Assembly: GCA_025937115.1 (NCBI GenBank) | Contig: JAICSB010000114.1 | Location: 1 to 9,101, forward strand | Length of the DNA stretch: 9,101 nucleotides | Direction of reading: 5' to 3' | Origin: Pseudonocardiaceae bacterium | GTDB lineage: Bacteria; Actinomycetota; Actinomycetes; Mycobacteriales; Pseudonocardiaceae | Shown: piece by piece, positions 1 through 6,775 of the stretch | Layout: each line of letters begins with the position of its first letter | Numbering within the stretch: position 1 is the first letter of the stretch | Translations under genes and position numbers: made by a program | The notes under the pieces: model-generated | Database searches by the model: none | What the model saw: only the letters and a program-made list of their open reading frames with translations | What the model was told of the DNA's origin: nothing

Positions 1-186
1 GTGCGGGTAGTGGATTCGGGAGACGATGGAGCCATGATGGAGGTGGTGGCAGCAGCTGCTGAGCTGGCCAGGCCGGGTGACGTCGTGCTACTAGCCCCGG
101 CGGCGGCATCGATGGACATGTTCACCGACTACGCACATCGTGGCCGGGTGTTCGCCGCTGCCGTCGCCGCGCTGGATATCCGGTGA
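1..186 (+). CDS. murD: UDP-N-acetylmuramoyl-L-alanine--D-glutamate ligase, C-terminal end (partial)
   Basis: Only the last 61 codons are in the window; the frame is open from base 1, so the real start lies upstream and the first GTG is probably an internal Val. The product is the ATP-dependent cytoplasmic ligase that adds D-Glu to UDP-MurNAc-L-Ala. The visible piece is the end of the C-terminal Mur ligase domain. The signature [20 protein letters not shown] (fragment residues 29-48) matches the family pattern VLLSPACASFDMF...RG. By my recollection of the E. coli enzyme, its Ser37 corresponds to Ser415, which contacts the substrate, and Tyr44 replaces Phe422. The stop TGA (184-186) overlaps the ftsW start in GTGA, so the two are probably translationally coupled. 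The downstream dcw genes support the assignment. What cannot be judged is the intactness of the N-terminal and central domains. Confidence 0.9.
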   Translation: MRVVDSGDDGAMMEVVAAAAELARPGDVVLLAPAAASMDMFTDYAHRGRVFAAAVAALDIR

Positions 187-1607
187 GTAGCTCAACCCGG
201 CGCGGTACGCCGACGTCTGATCGACGGCGGACGGATCGGCCGCGGGGTGCACGGCCGCATGGTGCAGGGCCGCGGGGTGCAGCGTCGCAGGGCGCTCGGT
301 CGCAGTCAGGTCGGTCGGCGCTGGTTCACTGGGCGGCCGCTCGGGACGGGCTCACCGCCTGGCTGGCCCGGCCGCTCACCTCGTTGCACCTGGTGCTCGC
401 AGTTTTCGGTCTGTTGATCCTGTTCGGCCTGGTGATGGTGCTGTCAGCCTCCAACGTGGAGTCCTACACCAAGGTCGGCTCCTCTTATGCGGTGTTCGTC
501 CAGCAACTGGCGTACTGCGGGTTCGGGCTGGTGTTGTTCTGGGTGGGGTTACGGATGCCGGTGCGGATGCTGCGCGGCACCAGTGGGCTGTTCCTCGTCG
601 CGTGCGTCGTGTTGCTGGCCATGGTGCTCAGCCCGCTCGGCGCGGAGATCAACGGAGCGCAGAAGTGGCTCCGGCTGGGGCCGCTTTCGCTGCAGCCTTC
701 CGAACCGACGAAACTTGCACTGGCCCTGTGGGGGGCGCACGTACTGGTCACCAAACGGGCCCTGTTGCACCAGTGGCGACACCTGCTGGTGCCGCTGGTC
801 CCGATGGCCGTCGCGATCTTTGCGCTGGTGATGGTGCAGCCCGATCTGGGTACCACGATCACGCTGGCCGTGGTACTACTCGCGCTGCTGTGGTTCGGCG
901 GTGCGCCGCTTGAGCTGTTCGGCGCGATCGTGCTCGCCGCAGTCGCCGGGGCGGTCGCGATGGCCGGCCTGGCCGGCTACCGATCGCTGCGAATCCAGTC
1001 GTTCCTGCACCCGGGCTCCGATCCGCAGGGTGCGGCGTACCAGGCTCGCCAGGCGATGTTCTCACTCGCTGACGGCGGCTGGTGGGGGGTGGGGCTGGGA
1101 CAGGGCAGCGCCAAGTGGGACTACCTGCCCAACGCGCACAACGACTTCATCTTCGCGATCATCGGCGAGGAGCTGGGCTTTCTGGGCTGCCTGGTGGTGC
1201 TGCTGCTGTTCGGCACGCTGGCCTACGTCGGGATTCGGATCGCAGTGCGCAACACCGACCCGTGGATCAAGCTGGTATCCGCGACTGTGACCACCTGGCT
1301 CGTCGGTCAGGCTGCGATCAACATCGGTTATGTTGTCGGCTTGCTGCCGATTACCGGGATCCCGCTGCCGCTGATCTCCTCCGGAGGCACCTCCATCGCT
1401 TTGACGATGCTGGCCTTCGGGTTGCTGGCCAACTTCGCCCGGCACGAACCGCAGGCGGTGTCCGCGTTGCGTCACGAGTTCACCCGGTCCGGGCACCACG
1501 GTGCGCTGCCGCGACTGCTGCAGCTGCGTCCTCCGGTGCCCTACGTGCCCGCGCCGCGGTCTCGCGCCGGGGGTTGGCCCACCCCGTCCGGCCGGGGTAG
1601 GCGGTGA
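183..1607 (+). CDS. ftsW: SEDS-family septal peptidoglycan glycosyltransferase FtsW
   Basis: 474 aa polytopic membrane protein that polymerises lipid II into septal glycan together with a class B PBP. The start GTG (183) overlaps the murD stop in GTGA; I see no strong ribosome binding site, which suggests coupling. Residues 1-65 are an Arg/Gly/Ala/Ser-rich cytoplasmic tail with pentapeptide repeats. About ten hydrophobic segments follow between roughly 67 and 418. SEDS hallmarks are present: [18 protein letters not shown] (166-183), QPDLGTTI (219-226), [19 protein letters not shown] (315-333), and [18 protein letters not shown] (387-404). Asp321 in the AHNDFIF motif is the position I equate with the essential Asp of E. 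coli FtsW (D297). Residues 419-474 form a Pro/Arg-rich C-terminal tail. The length is intermediate between E. coli (about 414) and M. tuberculosis (about 524). RodA is an alternative SEDS protein, but position between murD and murG makes FtsW near certain. Confidence 0.95.
   Translation: MSSSTRRGTPTSDRRRTDRPRGARPHGAGPRGAASQGARSQSGRSALVHWAAARDGLTAWLARPLTSLHLVLAVFGLLILFGLVMVLSASNVESYTKVGSSYAVFVQQLAYCGFGLVLFWVGLRMPVRMLRGTSGLFLVACVVLLAMVLSPLGAEINGAQKWLRLGPLSLQPSEPTKLALALWGAHVLVTKRALLHQWRHLLVPLVPMAVAIFALVMVQPDLGTTITLAVVLLALLWFGGAPLELFGAIVLAAVAGAVAMAGLAGYRSLRIQSFLHPGSDPQGAAYQARQAMFSLADGGWWGVGLGQGSAKWDYLPNAHNDFIFAIIGEELGFLGCLVVLLLFGTLAYVGIRIAVRNTDPWIKLVSATVTTWLVGQAAINIGYVVGLLPITGIPLPLISSGGTSIALTMLAFGLLANFARHEPQAVSALRHEFTRSGHHGALPRLLQLRPPVPYVPAPRSRAGGWPTPSGRGRR
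237..311 (+). repeat. Five-unit 15-bp tandem repeat inside the ftsW 5' end
   Basis: Five consecutive 15-base units (237-251, 252-266, 267-281, 282-296, 297-311) follow a CGGCCGCGGGGTGCA-like pattern. The first three are very similar and the last two have diverged. The period equals five codons, so the repeat encodes [20 protein letters not shown] and RSQSG (FtsW residues 19-43) without breaking frame. It lies in the disordered cytoplasmic N-terminal tail. Such in-frame repeats can arise by slippage and may vary in copy number between strains; that is inference. Confidence 0.8.
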
Positions 1608-2686
1608 AGGCGATATCTGTGGTGATCGCCGGGGGCGGCACCGCGGGACACGTCGAGCCAGCGTTGGCGCTGGCTGACGCGGTGCGCCGGGTGGCGCCCG
1701 AAGCGCGGATCACTGCGCTGGGCACCCAACGTGGGCTGGAGACCACCCTGGTGCCCCAGCGTGGCTACCCGCTGGAGCTCATTCCCGCGGTGCCGCTGCC
1801 ACGCCGCCCGAGCGCGGATCTGCTGGCGCTGCCGGTGCGGATCCACGCCGCGGTGCGCCGGGTCCGGGAAGTGCTCGACGCGGTCGCCGCCGACGTGGTG
1901 GTCGGGTTCGGTGGCTACGTCGCGCTGCCGGCCTACCTCGCCGCGCGCGGCCGGGTGCCGATCGTGGTCCACGAGGCCAACGCCCGGGCCGGGTTGGCCA
2001 ACAAGATTGGGGCGCGGTTCGCCGACCGGGTCCTCGCCGCCGTACCCGACAGTGGACTGCCCCGAGCCGAAGTGATCGGAATCCCGCTGCGGCGGGTGAT
2101 CTCGTCGCTGGACCGGCGCGCGTTACGGGCCCAGGCCCGGGAGCATTTCGGCCTGGACCCGGCGGCGCCGACCCTGCTGGTGACCGGTGGTTCGCAGGGC
2201 GCCCGCTCGCTGAACACCGCGGTGTCGGGCGCGGCGGCCGAGCTCGGCGCCGCCGGGATCGGGGTGCTGCACGCGCATGGGCGACGCAACACCGTGTCCG
2301 TGGAGGTGGTGCCGGGGGCACCGCCCTACATAGCGCTGCCCTACCTGGAACGGATGGACCTGGCGCTGGCAGCCGCCGATCTCGCGATCTGCCGGGCGGG
2401 GGCGATCACCGTTGCTGAGCTGTCCGCCGTCGGCCTTCCCGCGTTGTATGTGCCGCTGCCGCACGGTAACGGGGAGCAGGCGCTCAACGCCCGTCCGCTG
2501 GTGCAGGCCGGCGGTGCACTGCTGGTGGCAGATGCCGACCTCACGCCGGCCAGGGTCGTCAAGGAGGTGGTGGGGATCCTCACCGATCCACACCGGCTTG
2601 CGGAGATGAGTGCGGCCGCACGGGTAGCCGGTCATCCGGACGCCGACGATGTGCTGGCCGCGATCGTCTTGGAGGCCGCTCGGTGA
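1604..2686 (+). CDS. murG: UDP-GlcNAc:lipid I N-acetylglucosaminyltransferase MurG
   Basis: 360 aa GT28-family enzyme that transfers GlcNAc from UDP-GlcNAc to lipid I on the inner face of the membrane, making lipid II. The start GTG (1604) overlaps the ftsW stop in GTGA; a G-rich stretch (1594-1601) just upstream may serve as ribosome binding site. Family motifs appear in order: the N-terminal glycine loop [16 protein letters not shown] (9-24), [18 protein letters not shown] (99-116), [20 protein letters not shown] (123-142, actinobacterial variant of HEQNAxPGxxN), the second glycine loop [14 protein letters not shown] (191-204), and the UDP-GlcNAc-binding segment [20 protein letters not shown] (263-282) followed by [13 protein letters not shown] (284-296). 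The length is normal (E. coli about 355). Nothing looks truncated. Confidence 0.96.
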   Translation: MKAISVVIAGGGTAGHVEPALALADAVRRVAPEARITALGTQRGLETTLVPQRGYPLELIPAVPLPRRPSADLLALPVRIHAAVRRVREVLDAVAADVVVGFGGYVALPAYLAARGRVPIVVHEANARAGLANKIGARFADRVLAAVPDSGLPRAEVIGIPLRRVISSLDRRALRAQAREHFGLDPAAPTLLVTGGSQGARSLNTAVSGAAAELGAAGIGVLHAHGRRNTVSVEVVPGAPPYIALPYLERMDLALAAADLAICRAGAITVAELSAVGLPALYVPLPHGNGEQALNARPLVQAGGALLVADADLTPARVVKEVVGILTDPHRLAEMSAAARVAGHPDADDVLAAIVLEAAR

Positions 2687-4167
2687 CTGGTGCACCTACC
2701 CTGGTACCGCCTCCGCTGCCACCGCAGCTGGCCCGCGCCCACTTGATCGGGATCGGCGGTGCCGGGATGAGCGGGGTGGCCCGGATCGTGCTGGCCCGCG
2801 GTGGGGCGGTGTCCGGTTCGGACGCCAAGGACTCGGAGGCGCTACTCGCGTTGCGGGAGCTAGGCGCGAAGGTGACCGTCGGGCACGCCGCGGCCAACCT
2901 CGACCAGCTCGGTGCGAACCCGACTGCGATCATCAGCACCAAGGCGGTGCACCAGACTGATCCGGACAATCCGGAACTCGTCGAGGGTGCTCGGCGCAGT
3001 ATCCCCGTGATCCACCGTTCGGCGGCGCTGGCCGTCCTGATGAGCGGCTACCGCGTCGCCTGCGTCACCGGGACCGCCGGCAAGACCTCCACCACCTCGA
3101 TGCTGACGGTTGCGTTGCGGCATTGTGGCGCCGATCCGTCATTTCTCATCGGTGGTGACCTCACTGGCGCTGGCACCGGCGCCCACCACGGTCGCGGCGA
3201 CATCTTCGTGGCCGAAGCCGACGAGAGTGACGCCAGCTTCCTGGCCTACTCGCCGGACGTGGTTGTCGTCACCAATGTCGAGGCTGATCACCTGGACCAC
3301 CACGGCACCGTCGAGGCCTACACCGCCTGTTTCGATGCTTTCGTCGCCCGTCTAGCCCCGGACGGGGTGCTGATCGCCAACGCTGATGATCCAGGCTCCG
3401 CCGCGCTGGCCGACCGTGCCGCCGCGTCCGGGGTGCGAGTGCGCCGCTACGGCAGGCTTGCTGCCGCGGTGGCCGACGCCCGGCTGCTGGCATATACCCC
3501 CGACGGTGGGCGGGGTACCGCCAGCCTGGCGTTGACCGGATCGGATGGCGAGTCGCACCAGGTGCGGCTCCAGATCGCGGCGCCTGGGGAGCACATGGCG
3601 AGCAACGCCGTCGCGGCGTTGTTGGCCGGCCTGGAGCTGGGCGCACCGCTGCCGGGTCTGCTGGCGGGGCTGGCCGGCTTCAGCGGGGTGCGCCGCCGGT
3701 TCGAGCTCATCGGACAGGCGGCCGGCGCGCGAGTCTACGACGACTACGCCCACCATCCGACGAAGGTGGCGGCCGCGCTGCGGGGTGCCCGCCAGGTGGT
3801 GGGGCACGGGCGGCTGCTGGTGGCATTCCAGCCGCACCTGTACTCCCGCACCCGGGACTTCGCCGCCGAGTTCGGTACCGCGCTGGCGCTGGCCGACGTG
3901 GTGCTGCTGTTGGACGTCTACGGGGCCCGGGAGAATCCGTTGCCGGGTGTCACCGGAGCGCTGATCGCGCAAGCGGTGCCATTGCCGGCGGATTGTGTGC
4001 TCTACGAGCCGTGCTGGGTCGATGTGCCCGGACGGCTGGCTGGTCTGGTGCGACCCGGCGACGTGCTGGTCACGATGGGAGCCGGGGACGTCACGATGCT
4101 CGGTCCGCTCCTCCTCGCCGAGCTGGCGGGCCGCGGCTCCGCCCCCGGCGGCGCGGGTCCGCCGTGA
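2683..4167 (+). CDS. murC: UDP-N-acetylmuramate--L-alanine ligase MurC
   Basis: 494 aa cytoplasmic ATP-dependent ligase that adds L-Ala to UDP-MurNAc, the first step of the stem peptide. The start GTG (2683) overlaps the murG stop in GTGA and has a good ribosome binding site, GGAGG at 2671-2675, seven bases upstream. Domains in order: Rossmann-like UDP-binding domain with [16 protein letters not shown] (20-35); ATP-binding domain with P-loop [13 protein letters not shown] (128-140, Lys134), [11 protein letters not shown] (177-187) and [13 protein letters not shown] (197-209); C-terminal domain with FSGVRRRFE (333-341), DDYAHHPTK (353-361), [16 protein letters not shown] (383-398), DVYGAREN (411-418) and [12 protein letters not shown] (464-475). 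Two normally conserved positions differ: Ala132 replaces the usual His of GTHGKT, and Lys361 replaces the usual Glu of HHPTE. The gene is otherwise full length (E. coli about 491) and looks functional. Position before ftsQ matches the mycobacterial order. Confidence 0.95.
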   Translation: MTGAPTLVPPPLPPQLARAHLIGIGGAGMSGVARIVLARGGAVSGSDAKDSEALLALRELGAKVTVGHAAANLDQLGANPTAIISTKAVHQTDPDNPELVEGARRSIPVIHRSAALAVLMSGYRVACVTGTAGKTSTTSMLTVALRHCGADPSFLIGGDLTGAGTGAHHGRGDIFVAEADESDASFLAYSPDVVVVTNVEADHLDHHGTVEAYTACFDAFVARLAPDGVLIANADDPGSAALADRAAASGVRVRRYGRLAAAVADARLLAYTPDGGRGTASLALTGSDGESHQVRLQIAAPGEHMASNAVAALLAGLELGAPLPGLLAGLAGFSGVRRRFELIGQAAGARVYDDYAHHPTKVAAALRGARQVVGHGRLLVAFQPHLYSRTRDFAAEFGTALALADVVLLLDVYGARENPLPGVTGALIAQAVPLPADCVLYEPCWVDVPGRLAGLVRPGDVLVTMGAGDVTMLGPLLLAELAGRGSAPGGAGPP

Positions 4168-5159
4168 GGGCGTCGGGTCCCGGTGCCCCGGGTGCCCGCC
4201 GCCGATCCCGTCGCGATACGCCTCGTCCGTCAGACGTCCCACGACATCGCGGTGCGGCGCGTCGCACCAGCGCGGCCGAAGAACCCCATGATCGCCGTTT
4301 CGGAAGAATCAACCGCGCCCAGCGCGGCTCTCGCTTCCCGAATCGCGATCATGCGGCGGTGGCGTCGCACAGTGCCGCTGCGCCGCTGGCCGCTCGGTCC
4401 AGTGTCGAGGTTGCGCAGCCGCCGGCGCCGGGCCCGTCCAGACCGTCCCGAACCTGGCTGATCTGGCTGGCTGCCGGGATGGTGGTGCTGGCCTTGGTCG
4501 GTGGCGGGACGTGGGTGCTGCTGATCAGTTCGTTGTTCGACGCCCGTTCCGTGGCGGTGGCGGGCACCAAAGAGCTTCCCGCCGACGTCGTGAAGGCGGT
4601 CGCGGCGGTGCCGTTGGGCACGCCGATGTTGCGGCTGGACACCACAGCGATCGAGCGCCGGGTCGCCGCGGTGCCTCGGGTGGCCAACGTGCAGGTGCGG
4701 TGCAGCCTGGACGGCACGGTGCGAATCGAACTCACTGAACGCATCCCGGTCGCGGTCGTGCGTCGCGGCAACGGCGTGCACCTGGTCGACGCCACCGGAA
4801 CCGACTACGCGACGGTGCCCGTCGAGCCGCCCGGCCTGCCCGAGCTGCGGTCAGACCGGGTCGGGCCCCGGGACGCCGCCACGGTGGCCGCGCTGACGGT
4901 ACTGACCGGGCTGCCCGACTGGCTGCGGGCCCAGGTGCGCTCGATAGCCGCGAACTCTCCCGCTGACGTCGTGCTGCGACTGGATAATGCGCGCCCGGGC
5001 ACTGGGCGTCTGGACATTGGGCGCAGCGGTACCAGCCGGGAAGTGCGCTGGGGCGGCGTGGAGGACAGCGCGCGCAAGGTAGCCGTACTGGGCCCGCTGC
5101 TGAGCCAACCCGGCAAGATCTACGACATCTCCAGCCCGGCGTTGCCCACCATCGCCTGA
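4164..5159 (+). CDS. ftsQ: Cell division protein FtsQ (POTRA domain divisome protein)
   Basis: 331 aa single-pass membrane protein of the divisome that connects cytoplasmic and extracytoplasmic division proteins. I chose GTG 4164 because it overlaps the murC stop in the same GTGA form as every other junction here; the frame is open further upstream, but that would run into murC. Residues 1-97 are a long Arg/Pro/Ala-rich cytoplasmic tail, as in mycobacterial FtsQ. A transmembrane helix spans about 98-121 (WLIWLAAGMVVLALVGGGTW). The POTRA domain follows (about 125-195): FDARSVAVAGTKELPADVV, GTPMLRLDT, VAAVPRVANVQVRCSLDGTV and the ending ELTERIPVAVV. The FtsQ/DivIB domain ends with ARKVAVLGPLLSQPGKIYDI (303-322). 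An apparent extra loop of about 13 residues (about 277-291, Gly/Arg/Ser-rich) precedes VRWGG. DivIB is the Firmicutes name for the same family. Confidence 0.93.
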   Translation: MRASGPGAPGARRRSRRDTPRPSDVPRHRGAARRTSAAEEPHDRRFGRINRAQRGSRFPNRDHAAVASHSAAAPLAARSSVEVAQPPAPGPSRPSRTWLIWLAAGMVVLALVGGGTWVLLISSLFDARSVAVAGTKELPADVVKAVAAVPLGTPMLRLDTTAIERRVAAVPRVANVQVRCSLDGTVRIELTERIPVAVVRRGNGVHLVDATGTDYATVPVEPPGLPELRSDRVGPRDAATVAALTVLTGLPDWLRAQVRSIAANSPADVVLRLDNARPGTGRLDIGRSGTSREVRWGGVEDSARKVAVLGPLLSQPGKIYDISSPALPTIA

Positions 5160-5188
5160 GATGATTCCAGGCCTGAGTGCTCGTATCC

Positions 5189-5250
5189 TCCCGAGCTCCA
5201 CAGCAGAGCTGCTCAACCGCAATGGAACAGCTCTGCTGTGGAGCTCGGGA
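5189..5250 (+). terminator. Perfect 23-bp inverted repeat just after ftsQ, putative stem-loop or terminator
   Basis: The left arm 5189-5211 and right arm 5228-5250 are exact reverse complements over 23 bases, separated by a 16-base loop (5212-5227). It starts 29 bases after the ftsQ stop. Each arm also contains its own short inverted repeat (AGCTC ... GAGCT), so alternative smaller hairpins are possible. No T-run follows the stem (the next bases are ATGGGAGG), so it is not a classical rho-independent terminator. Actinobacteria often use stem-loops without a U-tract, so a terminator or attenuator separating ftsQ from ftsZ transcription is the likeliest role. A DNA-binding site or an mRNA-stabilising hairpin for the upstream message are alternatives. 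Confidence 0.65.
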
Positions 5251-5426
5251 ATGGGAGGGCTGCCGCCCGGTCGAGGGACGGTGGTACACCTCGGGTTAGT
5301 GGCGCTGCCAGAACGAAATACGGGTCGCCGCATAGACTCGCGTCGCCGGATCGCCGACCTTCTCGGCGTGCCTGCTGGACCCTGCCGGTGCGGGTGCCTA
5401 CCGTCGCTCAGAGACAAAGCTGACAT

Positions 5427-5457
5427 AACTCTAATCCTTTAGCTGAGGTTGAGAGTT
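5427..5457 (+). promoter_or_regulatory. Imperfect palindrome upstream of ftsZ, candidate operator or promoter element
   Basis: The arms AACTCTAATCCT (5427-5438) and AGGTTGAGAGTT (5446-5457) are inverted repeats matching at 10 of 12 positions around a 7-base centre. The element overlaps the downstream side of CTGACA (5420-5425), a possible -35 box. The A/T-rich arms stand out from the GC-rich surroundings. I have an imprecise memory of a similar TGACATAACxCTAA...TTGAGG segment before ftsZ in other actinobacteria, which would fit a conserved control site. Protein binding and transcription start are not shown by the sequence. Confidence 0.5.
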
Positions 5458-5469
5458 CTGCCACGCCGA

Positions 5470-5475
5470 GGGGAG
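5470..5475 (+). promoter_or_regulatory. Ribosome binding site of the ftsZ leader ORF
   Basis: GGGGAG lies five bases before the ATG at 5481. It is at least as good as anything in front of the ftsZ ATG (GAAGG at 5541-5545, nine bases upstream). It supports translation of the short leader frame. Confidence 0.5.
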
Positions 5476-5480
5476 CAGGA

Positions 5481-5558
5481 ATGTCCGGACGTCGGCAGGG
5501 TGCTGGCAGCGACGAGGAAGGCCGCACTGTGTGCGACATCGAAGGCGCAAACGAATGA
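5481..5558 (+). CDS. Putative 25-aa leader peptide overlapping the ftsZ start
   Basis: A short frame runs from ATG 5481 through 25 sense codons to TGA 5556-5558. The stop overlaps the ftsZ ATG as ATGA, the same four-base overlap used at the other tight junctions in this cluster. GGGGAG precedes the ATG at good spacing, while the ftsZ start has a weaker site. The peptide begins [15 protein letters not shown] and ends DIEGANE: charged, Gly-rich, with one Cys (residue 18), no membrane segment and no family I recognise. If translated, its ribosomes would terminate on the ftsZ start and could reinitiate, so its likely role is translational coupling or control of ftsZ dosage rather than a function of the peptide. 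Short ORFs arise by chance, so conservation in related genomes is the key test. Confidence 0.45.
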   Translation: MSGRRQGAGSDEEGRTVCDIEGANE

Positions 5559-6775
5559 ACCCCCCGCACAACTACCTCGCCGTGATCAAGGTCGCCGGAA
5601 TCGGCGGTGGCGGCGTCAACGCGGTCAACCGCATGATCGAAGTCGGGCTCAGCGGCGTCGAGTTCATCGCGGTCAACACCGACGCCCAGGCGTTGCTGAT
5701 GTCCGACGCCGACGTCAAGCTCGATATCGGACGCGAGCTCACCCGCGGGCTCGGCGCGGGCGCGAACCCGGAGGTCGGCCGCAAGGCTGCCGAAGACCAT
5801 CGCGAGGAGATAGAAGACGTCCTCAAAGGCGCGGACATGGTGTTCGTCACCGCGGGTGAGGGTGGTGGCACCGGCACTGGAGGGGCTCCCGTGGTGGCGA
5901 GCATCGCTCGCAAGCTGGGCGCGCTGACCATCGGCGTGGTGACCAGGCCATTCACCTTCGAGGGCAAGCGGCGAGGCGGTCAGGCCGAGGACGGCATCGC
6001 CGAGCTGCGAAACGAGTGCGACACCCTGATCGTGATCCCCAATGACCGGCTGTTGCAGCTTGGTGACGTCAACGTCAGCCTGATGGATGCTTTCCGGTCC
6101 GCCGACGAGGTACTGCTGTCCGGTGTTCAGGGCATCACCGACCTCATCACCACACCCGGTCTGATCAACTTGGACTTCGCTGACGTGAAAAGCGTCATGT
6201 CCGGCGCGGGCAGTGCACTGATGGGTATCGGATCCGCCCGTGGGGAGGGCAGGTCGGTGCAGGCCGCCGCAAAGGCCATCAACTCGCCGTTGCTGGAAGC
6301 GTCGATGGAAGGCGCGCACGGCGTCCTGCTGTCCATCGCCGGCGGCTCCGACTTGGGCCTCTTCGAGATCAATGAGGCCGCGTCGCTGGTACAGGAGTCC
6401 GCGCATCCCGAAGCCAACATCATCTTCGGCACGGTGATCGACGACTCGCTGGGCGACGAGGTACGAGTCACGGTGATAGCCGCTGGTTTCGACTCCGGGG
6501 TGCCGTCACACAAAAGGCTGGATCCGACGCCGGTGGCCGCGCGGACAGTCGCTCGGGCGCAGGCCGGTCAGGTTGGGCAGGCAGCCGGGTCCACCGCAGC
6601 GGGGTCAGCGTCGGCTCGGTCCTATCCGGGGGCGGCGCCGGGCCGCCAGACACCACCCAATCCAGCCGCCTGGCAGCCCGCCACCGGACCCCGCAAGCCG
6701 AGCCGGGCGGTGCCGGTAACCGACGATTTCGACGACGATGACGAGGTGGACGTTCCACCGTTTATGAAGCGGTGA
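5555..6775 (+). CDS. ftsZ: Cell division GTPase FtsZ
   Basis: 406 aa tubulin homologue that polymerises with GTP into the Z-ring and recruits the divisome. I chose ATG 5555 because the resulting [13 protein letters not shown] is the conserved actinobacterial N-terminus. An in-frame GTG at 5531 with AGGAAGG nine bases upstream would add eight mostly basic residues unlike the family. Visible motifs: [14 protein letters not shown] (15-28), NTDAQAL (41-47), the tubulin signature [13 protein letters not shown] (104-116), [16 protein letters not shown] (152-167), and the T7 loop [11 protein letters not shown] (205-215) that completes GTP hydrolysis in the neighbouring subunit. After about residue 315 comes a Pro/Ala/Gln-rich linker, then the acidic C-terminal tail [17 protein letters not shown] (390-406), the docking peptide for SepF and other partners. 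Residue 14 is Ala where Val is usual. The stop overlaps pgeF as GTGA. Length is slightly above M. tuberculosis (379). Confidence 0.98.
   Translation: MNPPHNYLAVIKVAGIGGGGVNAVNRMIEVGLSGVEFIAVNTDAQALLMSDADVKLDIGRELTRGLGAGANPEVGRKAAEDHREEIEDVLKGADMVFVTAGEGGGTGTGGAPVVASIARKLGALTIGVVTRPFTFEGKRRGGQAEDGIAELRNECDTLIVIPNDRLLQLGDVNVSLMDAFRSADEVLLSGVQGITDLITTPGLINLDFADVKSVMSGAGSALMGIGSARGEGRSVQAAAKAINSPLLEASMEGAHGVLLSIAGGSDLGLFEINEAASLVQESAHPEANIIFGTVIDDSLGDEVRVTVIAAGFDSGVPSHKRLDPTPVAARTVARAQAGQVGQAAGSTAAGSASARSYPGAAPGRQTPPNPAAWQPATGPRKPSRAVPVTDDFDDDDEVDVPPFMKR

Larger units (their letters stand above)
5160..5554 (+). other. ftsQ-ftsZ intergenic region, expected ftsZ promoter region
   Basis: This is the only long gap between annotated genes. 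It opens with a perfect inverted repeat (5189-5250), continues with about 175 bases in which I see no convincing gene or motif, then holds a palindrome with A/T-rich arms (5427-5457), a ribosome binding site (5470-5475) and a 25-codon reading frame running into ftsZ (5481-5558). Actinobacterial ftsZ genes are generally transcribed from promoters in this interval. CTGACA (5420-5425) resembles a -35 box, and TAGACT (5333-5338) fits the TANNNT -10 pattern, but neither has a convincing partner at the right spacing. I therefore do not call a specific promoter. Confidence 0.6.

Noticed and set aside
3993..4163. Upstream extension of the ftsQ frame into murC.
   Set aside because: It lies inside the conserved C-terminal domain of murC. 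GTG 4164 fits the overlap pattern and gives a normal FtsQ length.
3352..4242. A 296-codon minus-strand frame opposite murC and the ftsQ start.
   Set aside because: It is a shadow of murC codon structure, rich in His, Gln, Arg and Gly, with no domain.
5189..5250. The long inverted repeat as part of a CRISPR array, insertion sequence end or phage attachment site.
   Set aside because: There is only one copy pair, no regularly spaced spacers, no transposase or integrase in the window, and the flanking genes are intact core genes.
5161..5442. A 93-codon + strand frame starting two bases after the ftsQ stop and filling most of the ftsQ-ftsZ gap.
   Set aside because: It has no clear ribosome binding site, runs straight through both palindromes, shows no recognisable domain, and its stop lies in the putative regulatory palindrome. 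It is best explained as chance in GC-rich DNA.
5408..6406. A 332-codon minus-strand frame opposite ftsZ.
   Set aside because: It lies antisense to an unmistakable ftsZ. Its composition is that of a GC-rich shadow frame and it has no family features.
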